In this document: one piece after another, positions 34,197-43,786 of the stretch
Layout of the letters: the number at the start of each line of letters is the position of its first letter
How positions within the stretch are numbered: position 1 is the first letter of the stretch
Assembly: GCA_031396205.1 (NCBI GenBank)
Contig: JANNKH010000074.1
Span: 1-64,000 of the forward strand
From: CAISIP01 sp031396205
Lineage (GTDB): Bacteria > Pseudomonadota > Gammaproteobacteria > Burkholderiales > Burkholderiaceae_C
Direction: 5' to 3'
DNA length: 64,000 nt
Position numbers and translations under genes: made by a program
The notes under the pieces: model-generated
Database searches by the model: none
What the model was told of the DNA's origin: nothing
Seen by the model: the letters and a program-made list of their open reading frames with translations, nothing else

Positions 34197-36236
34197 GTGA
34201 AAGGGACACGTTGGTATTCCGGTCTTTTGTGGATCGGCGTTTTTGCACTCACGGTCGTCACCATGGGTTGGGTGACGCGGCTTGAATCAGACCAGACATT
34301 GAAGCAGGATGCCGAGTTGACTGCTCTGCGCTGGGCGTACGCGCTGGTCCATGCGGAACCCGAGCCCGAAAAACTGTTCGGCGATCAAGCGCCGAGCGAT
34401 GCCACGCGACAGCGCCTGTTGCAGCTCAATGGGCAAAACGCCGTCTACCATTTCCTGTTGTTCGACCGCTCCGGCAAGCCGGTGTTGGCGTCGACTGACC
34501 TGGCCACAGCAGACGCAGTGCGCAACCGCACGAATTCGACTGATTTTGGCCTGCCGGAACTGCGCACGATGGCCGCACCGCTGCGCGAGCAGCTGATTGC
34601 TGGCGTGCCCCAGGCGCACATCAGCCGCGAAGCCATTACGGACGGGCCACAGATTTATGGCGTGGTCGACCTTGCCGTGGTGTACCAGGGGCGTCCACTG
34701 GGATTGGCTCGGATCCTGATCGACGAAACGCGACGCGCGAATGCGGCCGACGAGGGCCTGCGGCGCATCGTGCTGGTGATTTCACTGCTATTGGCGGTCA
34801 TTGGCGCGCTGGCGGCGTACCAGCACTTTGCCAGCCGCAAAACCCAGCGCAGGGCCGAGTCCAAGCTGCGCTATCTGTCGGCGCACGACGCCTTGAGTGG
34901 TGCGCTCAACCGCAGCAGCCTGGTGGCAGCGCTGAGTCGGGAGACGACGCGTAGCGGCGACCCCAAACCGACGTTGGCATTGCTGCGCATCGATCTCGAC
35001 CGGTTCAAGGATATCAATGACGCTTTTGGTCATGCCTTGGGCGACGAGGTGCTCAGGCTGACAACCGACAGATTGAAAGCCTGTCTGGGCCCGAGGGACT
35101 CGTTGGCGCGATTGGAGGGCGATGAATTTGCCATCCTGCTGATCGGGCCGGGCACACACGACGCAGTGGTTCCCATCGCGCGCGCCGTGCAGCAGGTGCT
35201 GGCCGAGCCGATGGAGCTGTCGGGCCAACAGGTGAGCTGTTCGGGCAGTGTCGGAATCGCGCTGTTTGGCGGCGATGGTACGGCGGCCGACGAATTGATG
35301 ACCAATGCCGAGCTGGCGCTGACCCGCGCCAAGACTGGCGGGCGCGGTATGTTCGTGTTCCACGACGCCGTTCGCGACCGCGAGTTGGTCGCGCAACGCT
35401 TGTTGACGCGGGACCTGCGCACGGCTTTGGCCCAGGGCGAGTTGTCGGTGTACTACCAGCCCTTGTTCGACAACGACGGTGAAACACTTGTCGGGTACGA
35501 GGCCTTGCTCCGCTGGCACCATGCCGCGCAAGGAGATGTGTCGCCGTCCGTATTCATACCGTTGGCGGAGGCAGCCAACCTGATTGACGAAATCGGCCTG
35601 TGGGCCCTGCGCCAGGCATGTGCCGACGCAAGCCGCTGGCCCGCGTCATTGGGCGTAGCCGTCAACCTGTCGGCAAACCAGTTTGCGAGTGGTGCACTGG
35701 TGCGACAAGTCGCGCGCGCGCTGGCAGATGCGGGCCTTCCCGCGGAGCGGCTGTGCCTGGAAATCACTGAGTCGCTGCTGCTGCACAACTCGGAGCAGGT
35801 CATGCAGACACTGCGTCAGCTGGGTTCACTCGGCGTTTCCATCGCGATGGATGATTTCGGCACCGGATTTTCCAGCCTGGCCTACCTGTGGCGATTTCCG
35901 TTCGACAAGATCAAGATTGATCAGGTGTTCACCAAGAATATGGTCCATGACCCCAAGGTCGCGATGATTGTGCGTTCCATCGTCATGCTGGCCTATTCGC
36001 TGGAGATTCGGGTCAATGCGGAAGGTGTGGAAACCGCAGAGCAACTGGCGGCTTTGCAGGACCTCGGTTGCCATGAGTTGCAGGGTTTTCTGCTAGGCAG
36101 GCCCGGCCCGGCCAGCAGCCTTACCCACACGGGCTGCGCTTCGGAGCAAGCGTTTGTGCGCCCACGCGGTGACGCGCGCGAATCGCTCTTTGCCACTATT
36201 GCCATGGAGCTGCCAACACGGCGCTTGGGCATGTGA
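34197..36236 (+). CDS. GGDEF/EAL domain protein with degenerate GGDEF motif
   Basis: A 679-residue membrane protein. Helix 1 (about 8-27) and helix 2 (about 190-208) enclose a periplasmic sensor domain. The GGDEF domain (about 225-390) has EGDEF at 307-311 in place of GGDEF, and no RxxD inhibitory site. The EAL domain (about 410-650) keeps YEALLRW, NLSANQF, ITESLL, MDDFGTGFSSL and EGVET, the residues for metal binding and c-di-GMP hydrolysis. It is probably a phosphodiesterase, with the first domain regulatory, though some EGDEF enzymes may keep cyclase activity. Start is GTG 34197; no clear ribosome binding site. Divergent from uvrA. Confidence 0.88.
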   Translation: MKGTRWYSGLLWIGVFALTVVTMGWVTRLESDQTLKQDAELTALRWAYALVHAEPEPEKLFGDQAPSDATRQRLLQLNGQNAVYHFLLFDRSGKPVLASTDLATADAVRNRTNSTDFGLPELRTMAAPLREQLIAGVPQAHISREAITDGPQIYGVVDLAVVYQGRPLGLARILIDETRRANAADEGLRRIVLVISLLLAVIGALAAYQHFASRKTQRRAESKLRYLSAHDALSGALNRSSLVAALSRETTRSGDPKPTLALLRIDLDRFKDINDAFGHALGDEVLRLTTDRLKACLGPRDSLARLEGDEFAILLIGPGTHDAVVPIARAVQQVLAEPMELSGQQVSCSGSVGIALFGGDGTAADELMTNAELALTRAKTGGRGMFVFHDAVRDRELVAQRLLTRDLRTALAQGELSVYYQPLFDNDGETLVGYEALLRWHHAAQGDVSPSVFIPLAEAANLIDEIGLWALRQACADASRWPASLGVAVNLSANQFASGALVRQVARALADAGLPAERLCLEITESLLLHNSEQVMQTLRQLGSLGVSIAMDDFGTGFSSLAYLWRFPFDKIKIDQVFTKNMVHDPKVAMIVRSIVMLAYSLEIRVNAEGVETAEQLAALQDLGCHELQGFLLGRPGPASSLTHTGCASEQAFVRPRGDARESLFATIAMELPTRRLGM

Positions 36237-36309
36237 TGGCGCACAATGTCATAACGGCGCTCCGAACGGGTGCCCGATGGCTTGACGCTGAACGCACAAG
36301 GACTAATTG

Positions 36310-37350
36310 ATGCAATACCGTTTGCTGGGCCGTACCGGCCTTTACGTCTCGGAACTGTGCATGGGTACGATGACCTTCGGTGGTGCGTCCGGCCTGTGGA
36401 AGATCGTGGGCGGCCTGGATCAGGATGCGTCCACTGCGCTTGTCAAGCAGGCGTTCGACGCGGGCGTCAACTTCTTCGACACCGCCAATGTCTACGGCCT
36501 GGGCGAATCCGAGACCATCACCGGCCAGGCCATCAAGACCCTGGGCCTGCCGCGCGATGAGCTGGTGATCGCCACCAAGGCTTTTGGCAGCATGAAGGAC
36601 AACGTCGTCAACGCCGGTGGCCAGTCGCGCTACCACCTGATGCACCAGCTCGATGCCAGCCTGAAGCGACTGCAGCTGGACCATATCGACCTGTACCAGC
36701 TGCACGGGTATGACCCATTGACACCGCTCGATGCGGTGCTCGATACGCTCAATGACATGGTGCGGTCCGGCAAGGTGCGTTACATCGGGCTGTGCAACAT
36801 GGCGGCATGGCAGATCATGAAGGGCCTGGGCATCTCGGCCCTGCGCAACCTGGCCCGGTTCGAGAGCGTGCAGGCTTATTACACCGTGGCTGGGCGCGAT
36901 CTGGAGCGCGAGGTGATACCCCTGCTGCAGGACCAGCAACTCGGACTGATGGTCTGGAGCCCACTCGCCGGCGGCCTGCTGAGCGGCAAGTTCAATGCCG
37001 ATGGAACCGGGCCGGACGGATCGCGGCGGGTCAGTTTCGACTTCCCGCTGGTCGACAAGCCACGCGCATTTCGCTGCGTTGACGTGATGCGCGGCATCGC
37101 CCAGCGGCATGGCGCCACCGTGGCCCAGGTTGCCTTGGCCTGGTTGCTCGATCGGCCCGGTGTCACCACCGTCATTCTTGGCGCCAAGACACCGGCGCAA
37201 CTGGCCGACAACCTTGGCTCAACCAAGGTGCAGCTGGATGCGGACGACCACAGTGCCCTGCAAGACGCGAGTATGCTGGCACCTGAGTACCCGGGCTGGA
37301 TGCTGCAGCGCCAGGGGGACCCTCGGCGCAAGCCACCGGTGCGCGAATAG
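36310..37350 (+). CDS. aldo/keto reductase
   Basis: A 346-residue NADPH-dependent TIM-barrel reductase. Catalytic tetrad regions are visible: FFDTANVYG (Asp, Tyr), ATKAFG (Lys) and LYQLHGYD (His). SPLAGGLLSGKF and ILGAKTPAQLADNLG form the cofactor end. Close to the YajO/Gpr-like group; substrate unknown. ATG 36310 has AAGGA 7 bases upstream; a TTG one codon earlier is not needed. A stem-loop follows the gene. Confidence 0.88.
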   Translation: MQYRLLGRTGLYVSELCMGTMTFGGASGLWKIVGGLDQDASTALVKQAFDAGVNFFDTANVYGLGESETITGQAIKTLGLPRDELVIATKAFGSMKDNVVNAGGQSRYHLMHQLDASLKRLQLDHIDLYQLHGYDPLTPLDAVLDTLNDMVRSGKVRYIGLCNMAAWQIMKGLGISALRNLARFESVQAYYTVAGRDLEREVIPLLQDQQLGLMVWSPLAGGLLSGKFNADGTGPDGSRRVSFDFPLVDKPRAFRCVDVMRGIAQRHGATVAQVALAWLLDRPGVTTVILGAKTPAQLADNLGSTKVQLDADDHSALQDASMLAPEYPGWMLQRQGDPRRKPPVRE

Positions 37351-37353
37351 GCC

Positions 37354-37397
37354 ACACGCCGCCACCAGCGGCTGCCACCGGATGGCAGGCGGCGTGT
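37354..37397 (+). terminator. stem-loop after the aldo/keto reductase gene
   Basis: ACACGCCGCC (37354-37363) and GGCGGCGTGT (37388-37397) form a 10-bp stem with a smaller TGCCA/TGGCA stem inside, followed by TCTCT. It starts 3 bases past the stop codon and is probably a transcription terminator, though the T tract is short. Confidence 0.6.
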
Positions 37398-37449
37398 TCT
37401 CTGACAGGACCGGGCCCGATGCGGGCCTGGTCCTGGATTACGCTGTACC

Positions 37450-38643
37450 ATGACTGCCCACGACCACGGTGACCCACCCACGCCCATGGAAGAATCCAAG
37501 TCATTGCAGCCGGTGGGCGACTCTGCGCCCGAGCGGATTGCGGCGCCGGCGCCGATGAACCTGCGCAGCGCGTCGTTGCTCATGCTGGCTTTGTTGGTAT
37601 GCATCTTCATGTTGCATTGGGCCCAGGCAGTGCTGGTGCCGCTACTGCTCAGCCTTACCTTCAGCTATGCGTTGGCACCACTGGTGAGCCGGCTGCAGCG
37701 CTGGCGCATACCAAGGGGCATTGGCGCCGGCCTGGTACTGTTGGCGCTGCTGGGGAGCATCGGCGCTACTGCGGTCGGGCTCAAGGATGACGCCACCGCC
37801 TTTGTCGAATCATTGCCGGAAGCGGCGCAGAAAATTCGCCTGGTAGCCCGCGCGAATCGCAACCAGCCCGAAACGACGATCGAAAAAGTGCAAAAGGCTG
37901 CGACCGAACTGGAGAAAGCGGCCACCGAAAGCAGCACGGCGGCGGCAACGGCGCCAGCCCGTGGCGTGACCCGGGTGCAGATCGAACGGCCACGCTTCAG
38001 CATCCAAGACTACCTGCTGACCCAGATGCCGGGCATGCTGGCAGCGCTGGGACAGGCCACGATCGTCGTGTTTCTGACGTTTTTCCTGCTTACCGCGGGC
38101 GACGCGTTCCGGCGCAAGCTCGTCAAACTGGCGGGCCCGACGTTTGCACAGAAGAAGATCACGGTGCAGGCTCTGGACGAGATCACCGCTCAGATTCAGC
38201 GCTATCTGCGGGTGCAGGTGCTGATCAGCGTGATCGTCGGTGTGGCCACCTGGTTGACCTACTGGGCGATTGGAGTCGAGCATGCGGCGGTATGGGGGGT
38301 ACTGGCGATGGTGCTCAATTTTGTCCCCTATATCGGCTCCATCGTCGTCACCGGCGCGTCGGGACTGGCCGGCTTTGTCCAGTTTGGCAGCGTCGACATG
38401 GGATTGCTGGTGGCGGGCGCATCGATCGCTCTGCACATGCTGTCGGGCAATTTGCTGACCCCTTGGCTCACGAGCCGCACCAGCCGGATCAATCCCGTCG
38501 TCGTTTTTGTCGGTGTACTGGTCTTTGGCTGGTTGTGGGGGGTATGGGGCCTGTTGCTGGGCACGCCGGTCTTGCTGATGATCAAGGCGGTCTGCGACCG
38601 GGTCGATGACCTCAAACCGGTTGGCGCGTTGCTGGAACGTTAG
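37450..38643 (+). CDS. AI-2E/PerM-family permease
   Basis: A 397-residue membrane protein with about eight predicted helices: four near residues 42-118, a soluble segment with charged heptads (EKVQKAATELEKAAT), then helices from about 195 to the end. ALGQATIVVFLTFFLLTAG, NFVPYIGS and the final GLLLGTPVLLMIKAV are family hallmarks. Members have been linked to autoinducer-2 export or sodium/proton exchange; the substrate here is open. The N-terminal 35 residues are hydrophilic. Confidence 0.88.
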   Translation: MTAHDHGDPPTPMEESKSLQPVGDSAPERIAAPAPMNLRSASLLMLALLVCIFMLHWAQAVLVPLLLSLTFSYALAPLVSRLQRWRIPRGIGAGLVLLALLGSIGATAVGLKDDATAFVESLPEAAQKIRLVARANRNQPETTIEKVQKAATELEKAATESSTAAATAPARGVTRVQIERPRFSIQDYLLTQMPGMLAALGQATIVVFLTFFLLTAGDAFRRKLVKLAGPTFAQKKITVQALDEITAQIQRYLRVQVLISVIVGVATWLTYWAIGVEHAAVWGVLAMVLNFVPYIGSIVVTGASGLAGFVQFGSVDMGLLVAGASIALHMLSGNLLTPWLTSRTSRINPVVVFVGVLVFGWLWGVWGLLLGTPVLLMIKAVCDRVDDLKPVGALLER

Positions 38644-38975
38644 CGCGACAAAGGCTCCGGGAAGCGCGGTCGGGGGCGCTCTCGGTCAGCGTCGCCAGCG
38701 ATCTTGCTGCACTGCAATAGAATCCAGCAGTCACTGATGACAGTGGGTTGATTCCCGGGATGCCTCGTTGGGGCCCGCGCGATCCTGTTTTCTGTTCGTC
38801 GCTCATGGATTCGCCTGACTTCCTTTGAACGTGCATTTCCCCGCCGCCAGAGCGGCAGTATCCTTTCCCGAGACGGCCTCTATCCGCTGGCGCGGCGGTG
38901 TTGCCAGTCCCGTTGCCTTGCCAGCGCCATGCCCATGGCTCAGCTGAGTTCCAGCCACCTCCTGTTTTCCAAGTC
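38644..38975. other. intergenic region upstream of minC
   Basis: About 330 bases with no supported gene on either strand; the long minus-strand frame here is antisense to minC. It must hold the minCDE promoter, which I could not locate with confidence. Confidence 0.5.
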
Positions 38976-39743
38976 ATGATCCGCCAGAACCCACCATTCG
39001 AAATCAAGAGCGCCTCCATCACGGGCATGGCGCTGGTCCTCAAGACCGCCGAGATGGACCCTATCGTTGCAGAACTGGCGTTGCGGGTGCAGGACGCCGG
39101 TGACCTTTTCCTGCATGCGCCGATGCTGATCGACGTATCGGCCCTGGTGTCCAATGGCGTGGCCGACGAACTGGACCTGGCGCGGCTGGTGACTGTGCTC
39201 GCCGGGCACGATATGCGCGCCGTCGGCATCGTGGGTGCCGCGGGCGATCTGCTGAACCAGGCGTCCAAGCTGGGATTGGTCGAAGAGATCGACTTCCGGC
39301 CCCGCCAGCGCCCGCGGCCGGCGGAGCCCGACATCGCCCCGATAGCTGCGAGCACTACCGACCAGACCGTCCCGCAAGGCAGCAGCCATGCAGGCGTGCC
39401 CTGCACCGTCCCGACCATGGTGCTCGACAAGCCGTTGCGCTCTGGCCAGCGGGTATACGCCCGTGGTGGCGACCTGGTGGTGCTGGGAGTTGTCAGCCAT
39501 GGCGCTGAAGTCATCGCTGACGGACATATCCACATCTATGGCCCTCTGCGTGGTCGCGCGATTGCCGGCGCCCAGGGTGATGCCGAAGCCCGGATTTTTG
39601 CGTCGTCCATGGAGCCGGAACTGATTTCCATTGCCGGCACCTACCGTACGACCGACAAACCGCTGGCGGCGGACGTGCTCGGCAAGCCGGCGTGCGCGCG
39701 GTTGGACGGCGACAAATTACTGATCCTGCCGCTCAGAAACTGA
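38976..39743 (+). CDS. minC: septum site-determining protein MinC
   Basis: A 255-residue FtsZ polymerisation inhibitor. The N-terminal domain (about 1-105) binds FtsZ; a Pro-rich linker follows; the C-terminal beta helix (about 145-250) includes YARGGDLVVLGVVSHGAEVIADGHIHIYGPLRGRAIAG-type repeats with the conserved GPLRGRA. ATG 38976 begins the family N-terminus; the frame can be read from 38898. MinC is carried to the cell poles by MinD, encoded next. Confidence 0.94.
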   Translation: MIRQNPPFEIKSASITGMALVLKTAEMDPIVAELALRVQDAGDLFLHAPMLIDVSALVSNGVADELDLARLVTVLAGHDMRAVGIVGAAGDLLNQASKLGLVEEIDFRPRQRPRPAEPDIAPIAASTTDQTVPQGSSHAGVPCTVPTMVLDKPLRSGQRVYARGGDLVVLGVVSHGAEVIADGHIHIYGPLRGRAIAGAQGDAEARIFASSMEPELISIAGTYRTTDKPLAADVLGKPACARLDGDKLLILPLRN

Positions 39744-39827
39744 CACGTCATGGGCAGGCACCTCGAACAACAGCCGTCCGGAACACGGGTGGCATAGGCA
39801 ATCAGATCCAAGAAAGGAAACCGACAG

Positions 39828-40646
39828 ATGACACGAATTGTGGTGGTGACTTCCGGCAAGGGCGGCGTTGGCAAGACGACGACCAGCGCCAGTTTTGCGT
39901 CCGGCCTGGCGATGCGCGGGCACAAGACAGCGGTGATCGACTTCGACGTCGGCCTGCGCAACCTGGACCTGATCATGGGCGTGGAGCGCCGCGTGGTGTA
40001 CGACCTGATCAATGTCGTGCAAAAGGAGGCCAACCTGAACCAGGCGCTGATTCGCGACAAGCAGCTGGAGAACCTGTACATCCTGGCGGCGTCGCAGACG
40101 CGTGACAAGGAGTCGCTGACCCACGAGGGTGTGGAACGCGTGCTGGAGGATCTCAAGGCGATGGCGTTCGACTACATCGTGTGTGACTCACCAGCAGGCA
40201 TCGAGACCGGCGCCATGATGGCGATGCACTTCGCCGATGAAGCGATTGTTGTGACGAATCCGGAGGTCTCGTCGGTGCGCGACTCGGACCGGATCCTGGG
40301 CATGCTCAGCAGCAAGACCAAACGCGCCATCGACGGCAAGGAGCCAATCAGGGAGCACCTGCTGATCACACGCTACAACGCCAACCGGGTGCAGGGAGGC
40401 CAGATGCTGTCGCTCGAGGACATCAACGACATCCTGCGCATTCCGCTGATCGGCGTGATTCCCGAATCGGAAGTCGTGCTGGAAGCATCCAACCAGGGCC
40501 TACCCGCCATCCGCATGAAAGGCGCCGATGTCAGCCAAGCCTACAGCGACGTGATCGGGCGCTTCCTGGGCGAGTCGATCCCGATGCGGTTTACCGATGC
40601 GGCGAGGAAGGGCTTCTTCAAGCGCATCTTCAGCAGCGCAACCTGA
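39828..40646 (+). CDS. minD: septum site-determining ATPase MinD
   Basis: A 272-residue ParA-like ATPase with the deviant Walker A GKGGVGKT (residues 11-18), signature Lys included, and the C-terminal amphipathic helix (AARKGFFKRIFSS) that binds membrane. ATP-bound MinD recruits MinC and is released by MinE, giving pole-to-pole oscillation. AAGGAAA lies upstream of the ATG. Order minC-minD-minE is canonical. Confidence 0.97.
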   Translation: MTRIVVVTSGKGGVGKTTTSASFASGLAMRGHKTAVIDFDVGLRNLDLIMGVERRVVYDLINVVQKEANLNQALIRDKQLENLYILAASQTRDKESLTHEGVERVLEDLKAMAFDYIVCDSPAGIETGAMMAMHFADEAIVVTNPEVSSVRDSDRILGMLSSKTKRAIDGKEPIREHLLITRYNANRVQGGQMLSLEDINDILRIPLIGVIPESEVVLEASNQGLPAIRMKGADVSQAYSDVIGRFLGESIPMRFTDAARKGFFKRIFSSAT

Positions 40647-40666
40647 CGCAAGAAGGAGTACCGCAC

Positions 40667-40927
40667 ATGGACCTGATGCGTTTTTTCAAATCCAAGCCCA
40701 AGACATCCTCGCTTGCCAAGGAGCGGCTGCAGCTCATCCTGGCGCACGAGCGGATCGGCCGCAATGCGAACGGAACGGCCATACCCGACTTCTTGCCACA
40801 ACTGCAAAAGGACCTGATCGCGGTGTTGTCCAAGTACGTGAAGATCAACGCTGACGACGTCAGGATCAACGTGGACCGCCAGGATAACCTGGACCTGCTG
40901 GAAGTAAAAATCGAGATCAACCGGTAG
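40667..40927 (+). CDS. minE: cell division topological specificity factor MinE
   Basis: An 86-residue protein, the usual MinE length. The N-terminus (MDLMRFFKSKP) is the membrane-targeting and MinD-binding part, with AKERLQLILAHER as the conserved anti-MinCD helix. The C-terminal domain gives topological specificity. AAGGAG lies 9 bases before the ATG, 20 bases after minD. Confidence 0.97.
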   Translation: MDLMRFFKSKPKTSSLAKERLQLILAHERIGRNANGTAIPDFLPQLQKDLIAVLSKYVKINADDVRINVDRQDNLDLLEVKIEINR

Positions 40928-40955
40928 GGCCGCTGCGGCCCGGCCGCAAATCGGC

Positions 40956-41597
40956 TCAGTCCCTGGTCCGGCCGAAGAACGCCGCCTTGCTGTCCGGCGC
41001 GTTGCGCGAGCGGGTTCGTACCGGGCGCTGGAAGAACAGGTTGTTCGGAACCCGGATCAAGCGGGGAATGGGCTTGCCATCCGCGCCCGTATCAGCGCCG
41101 GCCCCGGCTTTCGTCTCCGACTCAGCTTGCGAACTGTCGTTTCGCTCTTCGACCTCCAGCGTCGTATACAGCAGGTTCATGTCAAGCACCCGCCCGCCGA
41201 CCGGGAAACCGTTGGTCATTTCGATGATTTCGACCTCGTCGCCGATCCGAAAAGGCCGGAAAGACAGTATCAGCAACGCCGCCGTCGCGTTGCTGAGTAC
41301 GCTCCAGGCGGCGACAAACCCGAGCGCCAGTGCGGCCAGCATGGTGGAGATCAATGCCCAGGCGCCACGGAATATTCCCAGCGCCTCCAGCACCACCAGA
41401 ATGCTCAGCAAAAGGATTGCCCAGCGCCGGACCGCGTGCAGCCGGGTAGCGATCAGCGCTGACACATGTTTGAGGTCGCGCAGCACGTTGATCAGACGCT
41501 TGAGTGCCTGGGTCAGCAACAAAGCCACCAGCAGCACCACGGCTACGCTGACGATTTCGTGGACAAAATTGGTGAACAACTCCTGCAATTGCGCCAC
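40956..41597 (-). CDS. MscS-type mechanosensitive channel
   Basis: A 213-residue inner membrane protein with three predicted helices (about 12-32, 55-75, 78-110). The third (MLAALALGFVAAWSVLSNATAALLILSFRPFRIGDEVEI region) matches the MscS pore helix and the following beta domain, with PNNLFFQRPV near the end. It is short compared with E. coli MscS (286 residues) and lacks the full C-terminal alpha-beta cage. Start is GTG 41597 with AAGGA 7 bases upstream. Converges with minE, 28 bases apart. Confidence 0.85.
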   Translation of the reverse strand: MAQLQELFTNFVHEIVSVAVVLLVALLLTQALKRLINVLRDLKHVSALIATRLHAVRRWAILLLSILVVLEALGIFRGAWALISTMLAALALGFVAAWSVLSNATAALLILSFRPFRIGDEVEIIEMTNGFPVGGRVLDMNLLYTTLEVEERNDSSQAESETKAGAGADTGADGKPIPRLIRVPNNLFFQRPVRTRSRNAPDSKAAFFGRTRD

Positions 41598-42003
41598 GTC
41601 TGCTTCCTTGTGCTGGATCCGATGGCGCGCAGCAAAACGCGCATGGGTGATTCGGGCCCCTGCAAGACCCGCCGACAGTCGCCATTATCTGCAATGCCCG
41701 GTCCGCGGATCGTCCCAGGCTGATCGCAAGGCGCATGGCACCGCAGCGCGTCGCGCGAAGGATGACTTGGGAGTGCCCCAGCCCTGGCTTGGCCAGGCCC
41801 CCCAAGGGGGTGCACGAAAACTTGGGAACGGCGCGGCGGCTTCGCATGAGCCGCGTCGGTTGACAACATTGCCTGCGTGTCCTACCGGCACGGTCAAGGC
41901 CCGTAGCGCTGAGTGGCTTGTGCGAAGATGACCTGTCACGCCAGGTCGCTGTCAGGTGGGAGCGACCCGCTCTGTTGCCGTCGGCTTTTTTGGAGGAGTT
42001 GCC
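41598..42003. other. intergenic region between mscS-like and membrane protein genes
   Basis: About 405 bases between divergent genes. It contains a short hairpin (CCTGGC at 41783-41788 with GCCAGG at 41792-41797) followed by a C6/G5 run. Open frames here are antisense or lack start signals. No gene is supported. Confidence 0.5.
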
Positions 42004-42396
42004 ATGGGTTTCGTGATGACGGTCTGCATGCTGCTGGGCATCTTGTTGCTGGCGCCCTGGCCGCCCGTTGGCGTTGGCCAATGGCATCGCCGACCTGCCT
42101 TGGCGCGCGCCATGGCCATGGTCGTGCTGCTGGCCGGCGTGTGGAATGCGCTGTGGCACGGTCTGCGCAACCTGAACGCATTCTGGGGCATCGCTGCACT
42201 GGTATCAGGGCTGCTGATGATCGCCGCCGCCGCCGCGCTGGTGCTGCGTCGCGTGCCAACGGTCATGGTCGATGCCGCGGCGCCGTCCAGCACCGTGCTG
42301 CGCGGCGCTGTGCTCGTTGGCCTGCTGGCGAGTTTTCTGTTGTACGCCATCACCCTGCTCAGGCTCAATCTCGGCTACAGCATCATCGGGCAGTAG
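42004..42396 (+). CDS. small predicted membrane protein
   Basis: A 130-residue protein with four predicted membrane helices (about 5-22, 38-50, 58-80 and 100-122) and few charged residues. ATG 42004 is chosen because GGAGGAG, a strong ribosome binding site, lies 5 bases upstream; the frame extends to 41956 without one. I recognise no family. It sits 64 bases before the broken MFS gene on the same strand, so a link to that transporter is possible but unproven. Confidence 0.7.
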   Translation: MGFVMTVCMLLGILLLAPWPPVGVGQWHRRPALARAMAMVVLLAGVWNALWHGLRNLNAFWGIAALVSGLLMIAAAAALVLRRVPTVMVDAAAPSSTVLRGAVLVGLLASFLLYAITLLRLNLGYSIIGQ

Positions 42397-42460
42397 CCGG
42401 TGCACAGCACGGGGTTCAATGCCATCGCCGTGCGAATGCTGCTGCTAGACTGACCGGCTC

Positions 42461-43686
42461 ATGTCCCAGCCTGCTGAATCACCCGAGCCGCGTTATGCCT
42501 GGGTCATTGTCTGGGCCTGCTTCGTGGCGCTGGCGGTCATCTTCGGTGTCGCCCACTCGTTCGCCGCATTCTTCGAGTCGTTCGCCACCGCGTTTTCGGC
42601 ACAGCGGGCCGATGTGGCACTGGTGTTCGGATTGTCGGGATTACTGTATTTCACGCTGGGCATCGGCGGCGGCATGTTGTCCGATCGATTCGGCCCGCGC
42701 GCAGTCAGTTGCGCCGGCATGGTGTTCATCGCCACCGGGCTGCTGGCGACCAGTTTCGCCCAGTCCATGGCAACGGTATACCTCGCCTATGGGGTCGGCG
42801 TCGGTGTCGGCATTGCGCTGGTGTATGCGCCGGCCATCGCATGCGTACAACCGTGGTTCAGCCGACGGCGCGGCCTGGCAGCGGGCATTGCCAGTTCCGG
42901 CATTGGCGCGGGAACGCTGGCACTGCCGCTGCTGGCCGCGCTGGCGATCTCGACCCTGGAATGGCGCGACGCGCTGCGCATGTTGTCCCTGGGGGTGCTC
43001 CTCGTCGGCCTGGGCGCAGCTGCACTGCTCAAACGCGCCCCCAACGCCGGCGGCATCGGCAAGGGCGCGCCACCACCCGGTGCCACGTTGCGCCAGGCCT
43101 TGCACGACCGTGGCTTTTGGTGGTTGTACCTGATCACGCTCAGTTGCGGGCCCACGATGTTCATTCCTTTTGCCCATGTGTCGGCGTTTGCACGCGACGC
43201 CGGGATCGCGGACGCGCAGGCAGTTGGCCTGGTCGGAATGATCGGCATTGGCAGCCTGGTGGGCCGCTTCGTGATCGGCGCGCTGGCAGACCGGCTCGGG
43301 CGCGGTCGCACGCTGGTGCTTATGCTCATTTCGATGGCGGCCAGCTACCTGTTGTGGCTGAGCGCCGGCGCTTATCCGGCGCTGGTGTTGTTCGCGCTCT
43401 GGTTCGGGGTCAGTTACGGCGGCATCGTGTCGCTGCTGCCAGCCCTGTGTATGGACCTATTCGGCGGCCGCGCAGTAGCTGGCATCATCGGCACGCAGTA
43501 GCTGGCATCATCGGCACGCTATACAGCGGCGCGGCACTGGGCAACCTGCTTGGCCCGGTGCTGGCAGGGGCAGTGTTCGACCGGGTCGGCAGCTATGCCC
43601 CGGTCATGTGGGCCTGCATGCTGCTGTCGGCAGTCTCGGTGTGGGCGGCGAGCCGTCTTGTGCGCACCAGGTCAATAGCCTATTGA
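42461..43686 (+). pseudogene. MFS (OFA-like) transporter broken by a 23-bp tandem duplication
   Basis: The first frame (42461-43501) gives 346 residues of an MFS protein with eleven helices, RYAWVIVWACF at the start and LSDRFGPRAV in the loop between helices 2 and 3. It resembles oxalate/formate or monocarboxylate antiporters. At 43472-43494 a 23-base unit is repeated exactly at 43495-43517. Because 23 is not a multiple of 3, the frame shifts and stops at TAG 43499-43501. Removing one copy restores AGIIGTLYSGAALGNLLGP through to 43686. The gene is therefore a recent or reversible null allele, or an assembly artefact. Confidence 0.85.
43472..43517. repeat. perfect 23-bp tandem duplication
   Basis: The unit at 43472-43494 is repeated without change at 43495-43517, inside the MFS gene near its last two helices. 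It shifts the frame. Slipped-strand replication could add or remove a copy. Confidence 0.95.
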
Positions 43687-43786
43687 TCACCGTCGACTCT
43701 GATCGACTGGTCGCCAATTCGCAGCGCGACCTTGCACTGGCTGCCATTGAGCAACCGCGCGATTCACGTTGCGCCGGCTGACACCG

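Noticed and set aside
41783..41810. Hairpin and C6/G5 run as a terminator
   Set aside because: No T tract follows on either strand and neither neighbouring gene ends here.
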